A DNA stretch of 62,566 nucleotides. Source: a virus. The translations under genes were made by a program, and so were the position numbers. Shown one piece after another: positions 16,551 to 24,222 of this stretch. Positions within the stretch are counted from its first letter, which is position 1; each line of letters starts with the position of its first letter. The notes beneath the pieces were generated by a model. That model saw only the letters and a list, made by a program, of their open reading frames with translations, made no database searches and was not told where the DNA came from. Location: positions 1 to 62,566 of the IMG/VR virus record IMGVR_UViG_3300027779_000030; one strand, given 5' to 3'.

Positions 16551-16937
16551 TTATTGAGCAACGTTATAAACAATCCAAGATGAAAGAGTAATTGTCGCGC
16601 ATCCGGCAATAAATCCGACCCATGGTTTGTTATACCATTTATCTACTTTTTTTAATCGATCATCATATAATTTAATTTGATCATTTAGTAATAATATTTG
16701 AACATCTTTATAATTAATAATTGTGCTATCTTGTAGCATCAACATTCTATAATTACTTAATTGGATATTCAAATCATTTATTAAAATTGTCTTAACTTCA
16801 TCCTGTTCTTTTAAAGTATCTATTGCTAGAAATACTTCTTCTAGCTCTACTTTAGAAATACTGATGCTATCTTGAGAAGTTTGAGAATACGCATTAACTG
16901 AAAACAATAATGCTATTATAAATATTAAATTTTTCAT
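16551..16937 (-). CDS. Secreted coiled-coil protein with C-terminal membrane segment, spanin-like architecture
   Basis: The 128-residue protein has a signal peptide MKNLIFIIALLFSVNAYSQ, cleaved probably before Gln or Thr. A periplasmic coiled coil (~28-105) is rich in Leu and Ile heptads. A C-terminal hydrophobic segment (WVGFIAGCATITLSSWIVY, ~107-125) would anchor it. This signal-coil-TM layout is frequent in small proteins near lysis genes of Bacteroidota phages and would suit a spanin-like bridge between membranes. The ATG overlaps the TGA of the preceding secreted protein gene (ATGA). The function is inferred from architecture only. Confidence 0.75.
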   Translation of the reverse strand: MKNLIFIIALLFSVNAYSQTSQDSISISKVELEEVFLAIDTLKEQDEVKTILINDLNIQLSNYRMLMLQDSTIINYKDVQILLLNDQIKLYDDRLKKVDKWYNKPWVGFIAGCATITLSSWIVYNVAQ

Positions 16938-17440
16938 CTTACTCTAATATATTTTTTGTTATTTCTAATGTACATTTGTCCTACATTTACTTCTACTAAT
17001 TCTCTACCTAACATATCATACATGATACCATTATCTTCCCAAGTGAATTGTAATTCACTTATTCCAGTTGGATTACCCATGTTAAGTAATACCCATGAAT
17101 AAGAAAATCCATCATATACTAACGAGTCACAATCTGTACATACGTAAGTTGCTCCCATAAAATATATGTAAGCGTCGTAACATAATTTAACCGTATCAGT
17201 TGTTAATATACTTGTAAACATTGCGGTATCGCCTGACCCTGTATAACATGTTGATGAATTACAAGCTGACCAACTCCATATAACAGAATCTGCTAAATTT
17301 AATAGTGATGACGCATTTCCTGTTGCCATTAATGTTTGTGTTCCTGGTACAACCGTATACGATAATGAATCACAGTAACTTACTTGTGCTTGGGCTTGTA
17401 GTCCTATAACTACTAATAATGCTGCTAATAATTTCTTCAT
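16934..17440 (-). CDS. Small secreted protein with T9SS type A-like C-terminal tail
   Basis: The ATG at 17440 gives a clean signal peptide (MKKLLAALLVVIGLQAQAQ); a Met 13 codons upstream would bury it behind a charged leader. The mature ~149 residues carry several Cys pairs (SACNSSTC, VCTDC) typical of exported Bacteroidota proteins. The C-terminus reads GIMYDMLGRELVEVNVGQMY followed by IRNNKKYIRVR. The YDMLGRE...G-x-x-Y-I-R-N...K pattern resembles the type A sorting tail of the Bacteroidota type IX secretion system. If it is functional, the protein would cross the outer membrane through host T9SS and be surface-attached or released. The role in infection is unknown. Confidence 0.8.
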   Translation of the reverse strand: MKKLLAALLVVIGLQAQAQVSYCDSLSYTVVPGTQTLMATGNASSLLNLADSVIWSWSACNSSTCYTGSGDTAMFTSILTTDTVKLCYDAYIYFMGATYVCTDCDSLVYDGFSYSWVLLNMGNPTGISELQFTWEDNGIMYDMLGRELVEVNVGQMYIRNNKKYIRVR

Positions 17441-17441
17441 A

Positions 17442-17744
17442 TTATTTCTTTTTATTTCTATATTTTTTTTCAAAATCATCTAATGTATCTTTTGATTTTT
17501 TAGTGTTTTTTACTTTATCTTTAGATTTTTTAATCTTAGTAGATTGCTTTTTAATCTTTTCCTTTGTTACTTTTTTATCAACATCTACCTTTTTAATCTT
17601 TTCCTTAACCTCATCTACTTCTTCTTCTTTTTTTCTTACTAATTTTTTAAATTTAATTTTACCAGCCGCTGGTGATATAACAAGTAAGAATATAGCGCCG
17701 ATTACTCCGACTACCAATAATATTATTTTCCAAATCTTTTTCAT
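17442..17744 (-). CDS. Small membrane-anchored, Lys-rich coiled-coil protein
   Basis: The 100-residue protein has an N-terminal membrane segment (KIILLVVGVIGAIFLLVI, ~5-22). An almost continuous Lys/Glu/Asp coiled coil follows (residues ~30-100), ending in KKYRNKKK. This is the topology of an inner-membrane spanin or a lysis accessory protein, but no family is recognised. It lies three bases after the 17748-17990 coiled-coil gene and one base before the T9SS-like secreted gene. Confidence 0.7.
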   Translation of the reverse strand: MKKIWKIILLVVGVIGAIFLLVISPAAGKIKFKKLVRKKEEEVDEVKEKIKKVDVDKKVTKEKIKKQSTKIKKSKDKVKNTKKSKDTLDDFEKKYRNKKK

Positions 17745-17747
17745 AGT

Positions 17748-17990
17748 TTAAATATTTTTTAATGCTTCTATAAGAGAGCCCATTGTTACCTCTTCTCCAC
17801 ATTGCTCTTCTATATTATTTATAATACGAGCTTCACGTTCTCTTAAGTTATATAATTTACTTAAAAGATTATCTCTTTTTTTACTTATAGTTATTATTTC
17901 TGACTCAAGCTCGTCCAATTCTCCCCTAACTTCGCTAAACAAGTCTCTTATCTCTACTATTTTATCTATATTTTCTTTTTCTATTTTCAT
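17748..17990 (-). CDS. Small coiled-coil protein, unknown function
   Basis: The 80-residue, highly charged protein is predicted to be a single coiled coil over residues ~5-62 (NIDKIVEIRDLFSEVRGELD and following), then a short helix with one Cys. Its ATG overlaps the TAA of the upstream 693-residue gene by one base (TAATG), so the two are translated together. It may be a partner or chaperone of that protein. Confidence 0.7.
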   Translation of the reverse strand: MKIEKENIDKIVEIRDLFSEVRGELDELESEIITISKKRDNLLSKLYNLREREARIINNIEEQCGEEVTMGSLIEALKNI

Positions 17991-20071
17991 TATTCTACTA
18001 TTTTGACATCAAGAGGACCAAGTAATAAGTTTTCTATTCTTCTTAATCTATTTTCTAGTCCCGACGTATTAAAATTATTTGATTGCATACTTTTATTTTC
18101 AGAATTTTCTTCGTTGCTTGTATTATTATTAGTTGTCGAACTATCTAAACTACTATTTGAATTATCTGTACTCGACGTTGAGCTTTTAGAAGTATTTGAG
18201 CTAGAGCTTTCACTATTTGATTCGACATTAGATGTTGATTGTGGAACCTGGCTTGACGTTACAAGAGGAGCAAATGATTTATCTAAAGTATTCACTTCTT
18301 TATTCACTTCTAATGAGCTCGTATTAGTATTAGTAGATATATCTGTTATACTGTCAGTAACTCCTGAGGTTCCCCCGGTTACAAAACTTTTAAGAAGATT
18401 ATTAGTACTGCTTGACGAGTTAGATAGTGCATTAGATGTGATGTTAGACATTCCCTCGTTAATAGGATTATTAATACTTGATATGTTTTCTGTTAAACTA
18501 GGGTTGAGCAGCGAAATATCTCCTCCAGTTTTAAATAAACCACCCTTATTAGATATATTGCTAAATATGTTGGAGTTATTTATTGCGCCGGTAACCTCAT
18601 CACCAAGCGAAGTTTTTTCTGTTGTAATCTCATCAATTGGAGAAACAGCAGGATCAGTTTGACTTATATCTTGAGATGGAGAAGAGATAGATTTAACAGT
18701 ACCATCATCTCCAGAATCTGATATTGAGATTGGGGCAATATTAGATTCAACATCCAGGCCTGAGTCGCTAGGATTTAATATTTGATTTGTACCTGCGTCT
18801 ACTGATTCTTGATTATTCTCTATATTTGTATTACTGTCTACTGATTCTTGATTATTCTCTATATTTGTAATAACATCGCCTTCGTTTATAACAGATTGCG
18901 ATGTAGTAGATACTTCACCAACTCCCCCTTCAATTTGGGAGTCTAATATTGCAGATTCAATAGGCTGAACTTCAGGGGCACTTGCTTCTATTTTAGAAGT
19001 AGTTTCTACATCTTCTAATTTATTAATAGCTGACCATGTTTTTGGCCCGACAATTCCATCTGGGGATAACCCGTTTGCTTTTTGAAACTCTTTTACTGCC
19101 TTTTTAGTAATTGGGCCGAATTTTCCATCTGACTCTATACCGAGAGATTTCTGTAGAAATTCAACATCTTCTCCTTTACTTCCATACTTAATAAGTTTCC
19201 TAGGGGTAGATTCTTCAATATTTATAGAAGGCTCAATTATCTCACTAATATCCTTCTTTGGCTTATCTTCAGATTCATTTATTGGGGTTTCAATAGGACC
19301 GAACTCTTCCTCCTCCTTTACTTTTTCTTCTTCTTTCTCTATCGCATCTTCGTTAAGTAAGTCAAAAACCTTTTCTTCAGTGACAGTATCCTCTTTTACT
19401 TCCTCTTCTTCTATTACTTCGACTGGAGCTACCTCGTCCAGCTTTACATCATCTACTTTATTCTTTAGTGGATTTCCATGTTCCTTACATGCTTCATATA
19501 GTTCAACACTACTAGATATTCCTCTTGGTGGATCAGGAAATGCATTATAGTCAAGGACCATTGATATATCATCTTGATTATCTTCATCATATTCATCCGG
19601 AAAAAATTCCCTAAATAGTTTATCTGAATCTTTAAATACTCCACTTGACATAGATTCTGCCATAGTAGAACCTATTGCTGTCATATACTTACTAAACCAA
19701 TATTCTCCTCCTGCTTCCTTTAGGGCAATATATCGATTAACTGAATCTTTTGCTCCTTGGAGTTGTATTGGAGCATTCTTTCTTTTAAAGAGAGCTCTAA
19801 CTTCGTCTTCAAATGCTCCTTGAAATAAGGTACTTAGGTGATTATTAAATAATATATTATTAAATACTCCATTTTCTGGAAAGGTATCAGCAACTATTTT
19901 TGCATCACCATCTGCTCCATATTCAGTCGCCGCGGATATTGCCGCATTTCTAAGTTTAGTAAATTCCTCTAATTGAGATTCCTTTTTAGATACCCGATCT
20001 TTCTGTTTAGATATTTGATCGTTTGATTTACTATCAAATAATTTAATAAATGCGTCTAATTTTACTCCCAC
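17990..20071 (-). CDS. Peptidoglycan-binding protein with long Ser/Asn/Thr-rich tail
   Basis: The GTG start at 20071 is supported by the late motif exactly 28 nt upstream and by the coherent N-terminus MGVKLDAFIKLFDSK. Residues ~1-185 are helical. Residues ~205-285 are extremely acidic. Residues ~290-355 form a PG_binding_1 domain (KYGSKGEDVEFLQKSLGIES, DGKFGPITKKAVKEFQKANG, then PDGIVGPKTW). The remaining ~300 residues are low-complexity Ser, Asn, Thr, including a duplicated NIENNQESVD, and end in a coiled coil (ENRLRRIENLLLG). No catalytic domain is visible. A tail or baseplate part that touches the cell wall is the best guess. Confidence 0.75.
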   Translation of the reverse strand: MGVKLDAFIKLFDSKSNDQISKQKDRVSKKESQLEEFTKLRNAAISAATEYGADGDAKIVADTFPENGVFNNILFNNHLSTLFQGAFEDEVRALFKRKNAPIQLQGAKDSVNRYIALKEAGGEYWFSKYMTAIGSTMAESMSSGVFKDSDKLFREFFPDEYDEDNQDDISMVLDYNAFPDPPRGISSSVELYEACKEHGNPLKNKVDDVKLDEVAPVEVIEEEEVKEDTVTEEKVFDLLNEDAIEKEEEKVKEEEEFGPIETPINESEDKPKKDISEIIEPSINIEESTPRKLIKYGSKGEDVEFLQKSLGIESDGKFGPITKKAVKEFQKANGLSPDGIVGPKTWSAINKLEDVETTSKIEASAPEVQPIESAILDSQIEGGVGEVSTTSQSVINEGDVITNIENNQESVDSNTNIENNQESVDAGTNQILNPSDSGLDVESNIAPISISDSGDDGTVKSISSPSQDISQTDPAVSPIDEITTEKTSLGDEVTGAINNSNIFSNISNKGGLFKTGGDISLLNPSLTENISSINNPINEGMSNITSNALSNSSSSTNNLLKSFVTGGTSGVTDSITDISTNTNTSSLEVNKEVNTLDKSFAPLVTSSQVPQSTSNVESNSESSSSNTSKSSTSSTDNSNSSLDSSTTNNNTSNEENSENKSMQSNNFNTSGLENRLRRIENLLLGPLDVKIVE
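18797..18869 (-). repeat. 34-bp perfect direct repeat, period 39
   Basis: Bases 18797-18830 and 18836-18869 are identical. Each encodes NIENNQESVD plus flanking residues, so the coding frame is kept (39 bases, 13 codons). It is a recent tandem duplication within the low-complexity tail of the peptidoglycan-binding protein. Confidence 0.9.
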
Positions 20072-20085
20072 TAATAGTTAGATTA

Positions 20086-20100
20086 TTTTTATTATTTATT
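20086..20100 (-). promoter_or_regulatory. Late-type promoter motif
   Basis: AATAAATAATAAAAA on the minus strand. The core begins exactly 28 nt before the GTG at 20071, which supports that start. Confidence 0.7.
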
Positions 20101-20313
20101 TGTTTTTAGGTGAGAAGGTAATCCTACTTTGGTTTGTGAATTAGGGGCATTAAGATTCGCCTGTTCTCTTATCTTTTTATTTTCTTCCTCAATATCCTTA
20201 TTGATTATATTTAAAAGAAGAGAATATTCTAAATATTCCATATTATATAAAGTATCGAAGCTTTGGTTAAGCTTCACCGCCATTCGAGCATTAAGCTCAA
20301 ATAAGTTCATCAA
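20092..20313 (-). CDS. Small helical protein next to the baseplate-assembly gene
   Basis: The 73-residue protein starts MMNLFELNARM and overlaps the end of the gp26-like gene by 17 bases. It is all helical (FDTLYNMEYLEYSLLLNIIN) with a polar tail, a look common among small tail-assembly chaperones and T4 gp51-like factors. No family can be assigned with confidence. Its 3' end overlaps the late promoter of the next gene. Confidence 0.65.
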   Translation of the reverse strand: MMNLFELNARMAVKLNQSFDTLYNMEYLEYSLLLNIINKDIEEENKKIREQANLNAPNSQTKVGLPSHLKTNK

Positions 20314-21319
20314 ATCTAGCTGAAATAACGAAAATATCTTTGACAGTGAAGCTTCCTCCCAAAAAAATCGAACTGGTTATTTGGGATTTACAGCTTTCAC
20401 ATACGCACGTTACTTTATTTACCGATGCTTTCTTTAAATCCTCTGTAAATTTATGTATTGCTAAAAATTTATTTTGAGACCAGCTATTAGATCGTATCTT
20501 CAAAGAATGAATTACTTCTCTATTTAGATTTCTAAAATCGTTTAATATATATGGAGAAAAATTATAAAAGGATTCGTCTATATCAATTCCTTTTTTGGAT
20601 TCTCCCTGTCTATATTCTCGAATAGCATTAGTTATTCCTATATTTGGCATACTAAATTCAAGAGTCTCGTTTAATTTTTCAGAAGGTATCACAAATTTCT
20701 TATCCGTATCAGAGTACCATTTCTGTAAATCAGTAGGAATATCAAAGCCTAGTAAATTCTGGCTTCCTACTTGAACCCTATTAACACTCCCACATTTAGT
20801 ATTAGAGCATTTAATATTTGCCATTAATTTATTCTCATTATTAGGAAAAGTTAATTCTTGAATTCTAAAAAGTAAATGAAACTTATCTACTTCTAAGAAA
20901 TCATTTAGATTAAAGTGAATTGGTTTACCTTTTACCTTAAACTTCGTACATTTATTTAAAATAAATCCTATTTTTTCCCTGACATCAATTGGATCATGTT
21001 CATCCATAGTGGACCAGTGTCTAATTTCTTTAGTCTTAGCTGATTTTATAAGAAGTTCTGCTCCTTCTGGATAGAACATTCCTTTACTTGGGAGAAGTGA
21101 GAAACTAAGTAGCTTCCAAGGAGATTCCTCAGCTGCAGTTAATCCTGGGCCTTCCTCAAGCCCTTTTATCTTACCTAGACTAGTTGACACGCTAGGAGAT
21201 GTTGCTTGTTTGTTTTTCTCAACCGTAACTTCAACAGCAGTATTAATCTGATTTTCCTCATCTATACTGTCTAAGTGAGAAAATGCATCACTGTCGGTCA
21301 CGTTTTTACGTTTTGCCAT
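20297..21319 (-). CDS. T4 gp26-like baseplate assembly protein with zinc-finger cysteines
   Basis: The ATG at 21319 (MAKRKNVTDSDAF) is chosen over a Met at 21358, which lies inside the upstream terminator. The 340-residue protein has the features of the T4_baseplate family (PF12322). These are a SLLPSKGMFYPEGAELLIKS opening, a helix-rich centre (REKIGFILNKCTKFKV...FLEVDKFHLLFRIQELTF), and Cys pairs CSNTKCG and CVCESC that would bind zinc. T4 gp26 family proteins act in baseplate hub or wedge assembly and are not always retained in the virion. The chosen start gives the protein no late-type motif of its own. Confidence 0.7.
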   Translation of the reverse strand: MAKRKNVTDSDAFSHLDSIDEENQINTAVEVTVEKNKQATSPSVSTSLGKIKGLEEGPGLTAAEESPWKLLSFSLLPSKGMFYPEGAELLIKSAKTKEIRHWSTMDEHDPIDVREKIGFILNKCTKFKVKGKPIHFNLNDFLEVDKFHLLFRIQELTFPNNENKLMANIKCSNTKCGSVNRVQVGSQNLLGFDIPTDLQKWYSDTDKKFVIPSEKLNETLEFSMPNIGITNAIREYRQGESKKGIDIDESFYNFSPYILNDFRNLNREVIHSLKIRSNSWSQNKFLAIHKFTEDLKKASVNKVTCVCESCKSQITSSIFLGGSFTVKDIFVISARFDELI

Positions 21320-21346
21320 AATAAAAATGTTTTTTATTTTATATAC

Positions 21347-21378
21347 AAAAAAAGACAATAGTTTTAGAAGCTATTGTC
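21347..21378 (-). terminator. Intrinsic terminator after the 21413-21883 gene
   Basis: On the minus strand the stem GACAATAG / CTATTGTC (8 perfect pairs) with a nine-base loop is followed by seven T residues. It separates the 21413-22916 unit from the gp26-like gene. The remaining bases of the gap (21379-21412) hold nothing recognisable. Confidence 0.85.
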
Positions 21379-21412
21379 TTACTTTGATATTTGTTAAGAT
21401 TATAATAAATAG

Positions 21413-21883
21413 TTAGGATCTTAGAAATTGGGAAAATGTAAGAGCTCGGTTAACTGATTCAAAGATTCTTTCCATAGTATCTACATAAATTTCCTGTACT
21501 TTTCCAGTTTTAGGCTCTACTATGTATACTCGTATTGTATGGTTTCTTCTATCTACTTTTACGTTTTTTAACTTTCCAATTACTACTTTTCCATTGTTTG
21601 ATTTAAGTTGAGAATTAACTAAAATACCTCTGATTAGATCCCCAGGCTGGTAGTGAAATTTTATCTTATTTATGTTTTGGTCAAATTCTCCAATTCCTGG
21701 ATCTCCATGTCTAGACATATCACTTAGCGGTAGTTGTTTTATTGAAACTCCTGGAGTAAACTGGCTTCTTCCTACTGTAAAATTAAAATCTCCTTTTGCG
21801 CCATAAAAGGGTAATCCTCGCATATTATCGCGATTTTGAAAGTTTCCTAACGCACTATTATTTTGTTCCTGAAGCTTCTTCAT
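21413..21883 (-). CDS. Putative structural protein, unknown family
   Basis: No family recognised for this 156-residue, basic protein. The first half contains Gly/Phe-rich loops (GLPFYGAKGDFNFTVGRSQF). The second half is a compact beta-sheet segment (YQPGDLIRGILVNSQLK, then KVVIGKLKNVKVD) that resembles an OB or SH3-like barrel, ending in a helix (FESVNRALTFSQFLRS). It is the last gene of a three-gene unit read from 22916 and is followed by a strong terminator. Confidence 0.65.
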   Translation of the reverse strand: MKKLQEQNNSALGNFQNRDNMRGLPFYGAKGDFNFTVGRSQFTPGVSIKQLPLSDMSRHGDPGIGEFDQNINKIKFHYQPGDLIRGILVNSQLKSNNGKVVIGKLKNVKVDRRNHTIRVYIVEPKTGKVQEIYVDTMERIFESVNRALTFSQFLRS

Positions 21884-21905
21884 GTTTTATAATAAGTATG
21901 ATATT

Positions 21906-22334
21906 TTATCCTAGTCCAAGTATTTGCAATGGAGGAGCTGCCAATCTCTTTCCATATACGGTATACCCTGATCCGACTGTTGTTTCGTTTCCAGCGCTAT
22001 CACAAAATGCAAACCTTCTAATATATACATCTTTTATTAGTGTAGTTCCACAAAAACTGGGACTGCTTGGATCATAGTATGCAAGCGCATATAAAATCCC
22101 AGGAGCGGCTAAATCCATTTGATGTGTCCATATTGCCATATGAGTAGTTCCTCCACCTCCAATTCTTACACATTCTAATTCTACGATAGGACCTGATCCT
22201 ATTCCAACCTTTCCTCCAGATGGACCTACTTGCCAATATCCTAACTTACCACCTCGCTTATCATCGGTTATTTTATGACAATTATAATCTGTTTGTTCGG
22301 TTAGGACTAATATTTCGGTTGCTGATGTTAACAT
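21906..22334 (-). CDS. Small beta-rich protein, putative virion component
   Basis: The 142-residue protein is Gly-, Tyr- and Cys-rich and predicted all-beta (for example GKLGYWQVGPSGGKVGIGSG and THMAIWTHQMDLAAPGILYA). It has no signal peptide or catalytic motif. A decoration, baseplate or fibre-attachment protein would fit the look and the neighbourhood, but no family is recognised. Confidence 0.65.
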   Translation of the reverse strand: MLTSATEILVLTEQTDYNCHKITDDKRGGKLGYWQVGPSGGKVGIGSGPIVELECVRIGGGGTTHMAIWTHQMDLAAPGILYALAYYDPSSPSFCGTTLIKDVYIRRFAFCDSAGNETTVGSGYTVYGKRLAAPPLQILGLG

Positions 22335-22346
22335 AATTAATTTAAT

Positions 22347-22916
22347 TTATTTTTCTGCTTTTCCATAAGTTATTAAACCATTTACTTTAACTTCAAACAA
22401 AGTATTTGGGTTTACTATCTTTATCTTATTTATCAATTGATCCGCATCATTAGATTTAGGATTAGTGATTAATGTAAATAAGTTGTGCATTGGATATTGT
22501 TTATACTGAAGAGACTGTGCATCTTCTATCCATAATTGGACATTCTTATCTTTAATATCTATTTCTTCTCCATTTGTATCTAATTTAGGGTAATCTATTT
22601 TAATTATTATACCTCTAACATATAACTTACCTTCATCTAAAACAGGTGATGGAGATCCTATATTTGTTATTTCATTGTTAAATATTTCTAGCTCTCCATT
22701 ATTAATAGCGGCATGTAGGTGAATACAAGCGTGACCATCAACCGGAGAAACAAAATCAGATAAATCTAAAGATCCTAATGTTGCCCCGGATCCTTTCTCA
22801 AATATTCCAAATTCTTTGCTATCCGTCAGTTGGAGGACAGCACTATGGTCCCCACAATCTTCACATATATCTCTAATTTTAGGAATACTTGAATTAGTTG
22901 TTACATAAGTTGGCAT
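22347..22916 (-). CDS. Putative structural protein with Cys/His cluster, unknown family
   Basis: The 189-residue protein begins with a beta-rich segment bearing C-x-x-C (DICEDCGDH) and, further on, CIHLH, so a bound metal is possible. The second half has strand-rich ILIKIDYP-like segments. No family match. The late-type motif upstream lies inside the -1 frame extension of the preceding gene, and its core is exactly 28 nt before this ATG, so this gene can be expressed independently. Confidence 0.65.
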   Translation of the reverse strand: MPTYVTTNSSIPKIRDICEDCGDHSAVLQLTDSKEFGIFEKGSGATLGSLDLSDFVSPVDGHACIHLHAAINNGELEIFNNEITNIGSPSPVLDEGKLYVRGIIIKIDYPKLDTNGEEIDIKDKNVQLWIEDAQSLQYKQYPMHNLFTLITNPKSNDADQLINKIKIVNPNTLFEVKVNGLITYGKAEK

Positions 22917-22923
22917 ATTATTG

Positions 22924-23316
22924 TTAATTCTTTTGTTTATTTATCCCCCCAGGATAATTCTTTTCGTCTTTTTTATCTACTCTAGATGATAAATCAGACT
23001 TATGTTTACTATAATGTTCAAATATTTCTCTTTGAGGAACGCCGTCATATAGTCCTTTGGTTCTTAGCCAATAGTTGAGAGCTAATTGATAATCTAGTTC
23101 TTTTGTTAAATTAGAGCTGACTACTGATTGTTTCTTTGATGGAGATGCAACTATTCCACTATCTCTTAAAAATTGCTTATCCTTACTAATTGCCTCCTCT
23201 TGTCTTATCTTTTCTTCTTGAGCGTCATCAAACCAATCATCGACATCGATATGGTCGTCTATTACCCCGATTGAGGTGTCAATTTTTAAATTGGTTGAAT
23301 CGTCTGACTTAACTAC
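22924..23316 (-). CDS. 130-codon extension frame with no start codon (-1 frameshift product of the 23313-23912 gene)
   Basis: This open frame starts with no ATG, GTG or TTG anywhere in its 130 codons and ends with TAA, seven bases before the next gene. It encodes a charged, soluble-looking segment (for example DDHIDVDDWFDDAQEEKI, then LDYQLALNYWLRTKGLYDG). Composition and codon use look like those of the neighbours, so it is unlikely to be noise. The only evident route to translation is a -1 shift at the A-AAA-AAG site at 23316-23322, giving a 329-residue fusion to the membrane protein upstream. The alternative is an artefactual or mutational loss of one A from the nine-A run. Confidence 0.7.
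   Translation of the reverse strand, partial: VVKSDDSTNLKIDTSIGVIDDHIDVDDWFDDAQEEKIRQEEAISKDKQFLRDSGIVASPSKKQSVVSSNLTKELDYQLALNYWLRTKGLYDGVPQREIFEHYSKHKSDLSSRVDKKDEKNYPGGINKQKN
22931..22946 (-). promoter_or_regulatory. Late-type promoter motif inside the frameshift extension
   Basis: GGATAAATAAACAAAA on the minus strand. The core begins exactly 28 nt before the ATG at 22916. Confidence 0.6.
23294..23313 (-). other. Possible stimulatory stem-loop after the slippery site
   Basis: On the minus strand GTTAAGTC-AGAC-GATTCAAC can fold into a stem of eight pairs with one A-C mismatch and one G-U pair. It starts two bases after the slippery heptamer. It is weak and A/T-rich, so its role is tentative. 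Confidence 0.3.
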
Positions 23317-23912
23317 TTTTTTTTTGAGTCAGGCTCATAAAAGGTATTTGGAAAATCTTTTGACATTTGCTCCTTTATCTCGCCAGGTGATTGTGGAGCA
23401 GGATCAACTATATTATTAGATTCTTCTTCTTCTTTTTGTAAATTTTCAGTAAATTGAATATAGAAATGAAGTGCAGTAAGTGACATTATTGGAAGAGTAC
23501 CCCCTTGAATCGCTGCTAATAATCTTCGATGATCAACCATTTCCCAATCAAAGAATAGTGGGCTAATTAATTCGACCCAAGAGGCGAATGCCTCGCTAGT
23601 TATATTTATTTCTTTATATTCAAAATATATATTTCCAATTATTTGAATTATAGTAACCATTATGAATAAGAACCATATTGATCCCTTTCCTATTTTAATT
23701 GATGCGGCTGCTACACATGCAATAGCAAAAAATTCAACAGCTACTGATAGATATATTGCCCAGCTTAAAGGGTTTCCGAGATCATACCAACTAACAACAT
23801 GGCTAATTGACATAATAACAACAAGAAGTATTGGAAGTAGGAATGAATTTCTAATAATTGTATTCCTATTGTCTCCGATCCAACCTATAAATCTAGCTAA
23901 TCGGCTAATCAT
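23313..23912 (-). CDS. Multi-pass membrane protein (zero-frame product, 199 aa)
   Basis: The 199-residue protein has three to four membrane segments: ~20-42 (FLLPILLVVIMSISHVVSW), ~48-70 (LSWAIYLSVAVEFFAIACV), ~77-96 (IWFLFIMVTIIQIIGNIYF) and possibly ~128-150. A charged C-terminus follows. The last sense codons are A-AAA-AAG directly before TAG, the classical bacterial -1 slippery sequence, so a fraction of ribosomes may continue into the frame at 22924-23316. The family is unknown; a holin-like or envelope role is possible, given the adjoining membrane/coiled-coil gene at 23905, which overlaps this start by eight bases. Confidence 0.8.
   Translation of the reverse strand: MISRLARFIGWIGDNRNTIIRNSFLLPILLVVIMSISHVVSWYDLGNPLSWAIYLSVAVEFFAIACVAAASIKIGKGSIWFLFIMVTIIQIIGNIYFEYKEINITSEAFASWVELISPLFFDWEMVDHRRLLAAIQGGTLPIMSLTALHFYIQFTENLQKEEEESNNIVDPAPQSPGEIKEQMSKDFPNTFYEPDSKKK
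23316..23322 (-). other. -1 ribosomal frameshift slippery heptamer A-AAA-AAG
   Basis: In the zero frame the codons are TCA AAA AAA AAG TAG, so the heptamer X-XXY-YYZ is in register. The stop codon follows it immediately, which favours slipping by pausing. The -1 frame continues as GTA GTT AAG for 130 codons. Confidence 0.65.
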
Positions 23913-24222
23913 TTTGTTCTATCTTATTTTTAATTTGAGATAGACTGATTTTTCCTCTATCTAAGTCATCCTCATATATTAAATAATCAAGCATTACCCG
24001 TTCCATTATATCGTTTGCTTCTTTTGAAGATACTGACTTATTTTCTAATACTTTTATTCTATTCGTTAAAGAATCTACAGCGTTAGACAAATCAATGTGA
24101 TTCTGCTCAATAATATTATTTGTTTTTATTATTTTATTACCAGTACATCCTCTTCCTAGAAATAAAAATAGAAATAGGATTGCAAATACTTGCCATGCCC
24201 AGTTTTTTATAAATTGTTTCAT
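23905..24222 (-). CDS. Single-pass membrane protein with periplasmic coiled coil
   Basis: The 105-residue protein starts MKQFIKNWAWQVFAILFLFL, giving a membrane segment at ~9-26 that ends in a Gly-Arg-Gly-Cys. A coiled-coil region follows (~38-62, SLTNRIKVLE), then an acidic helical tail. An inner-membrane spanin or holin partner is a reasonable guess from topology. The motif GRGC is not a good lipobox. The gene overlaps the next membrane gene by eight bases. Confidence 0.7.
   Translation of the reverse strand: MKQFIKNWAWQVFAILFLFLFLGRGCTGNKIIKTNNIIEQNHIDLSNAVDSLTNRIKVLENKSVSSKEANDIMERVMLDYLIYEDDLDRGKISLSQIKNKIEQND

Noticed and set aside
17441-17479. Upstream Met at 17479 as the start of the T9SS-like secreted protein
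   Set aside because: It adds a charged 13-residue leader before a perfect signal peptide, so the internal ATG at 17440 is far more likely.
21320-21358. Upstream Met at 21358 as the start of the gp26-like gene
   Set aside because: It lies within the hairpin/T tract of the upstream terminator, and the added residues look like non-coding A/T-rich sequence.
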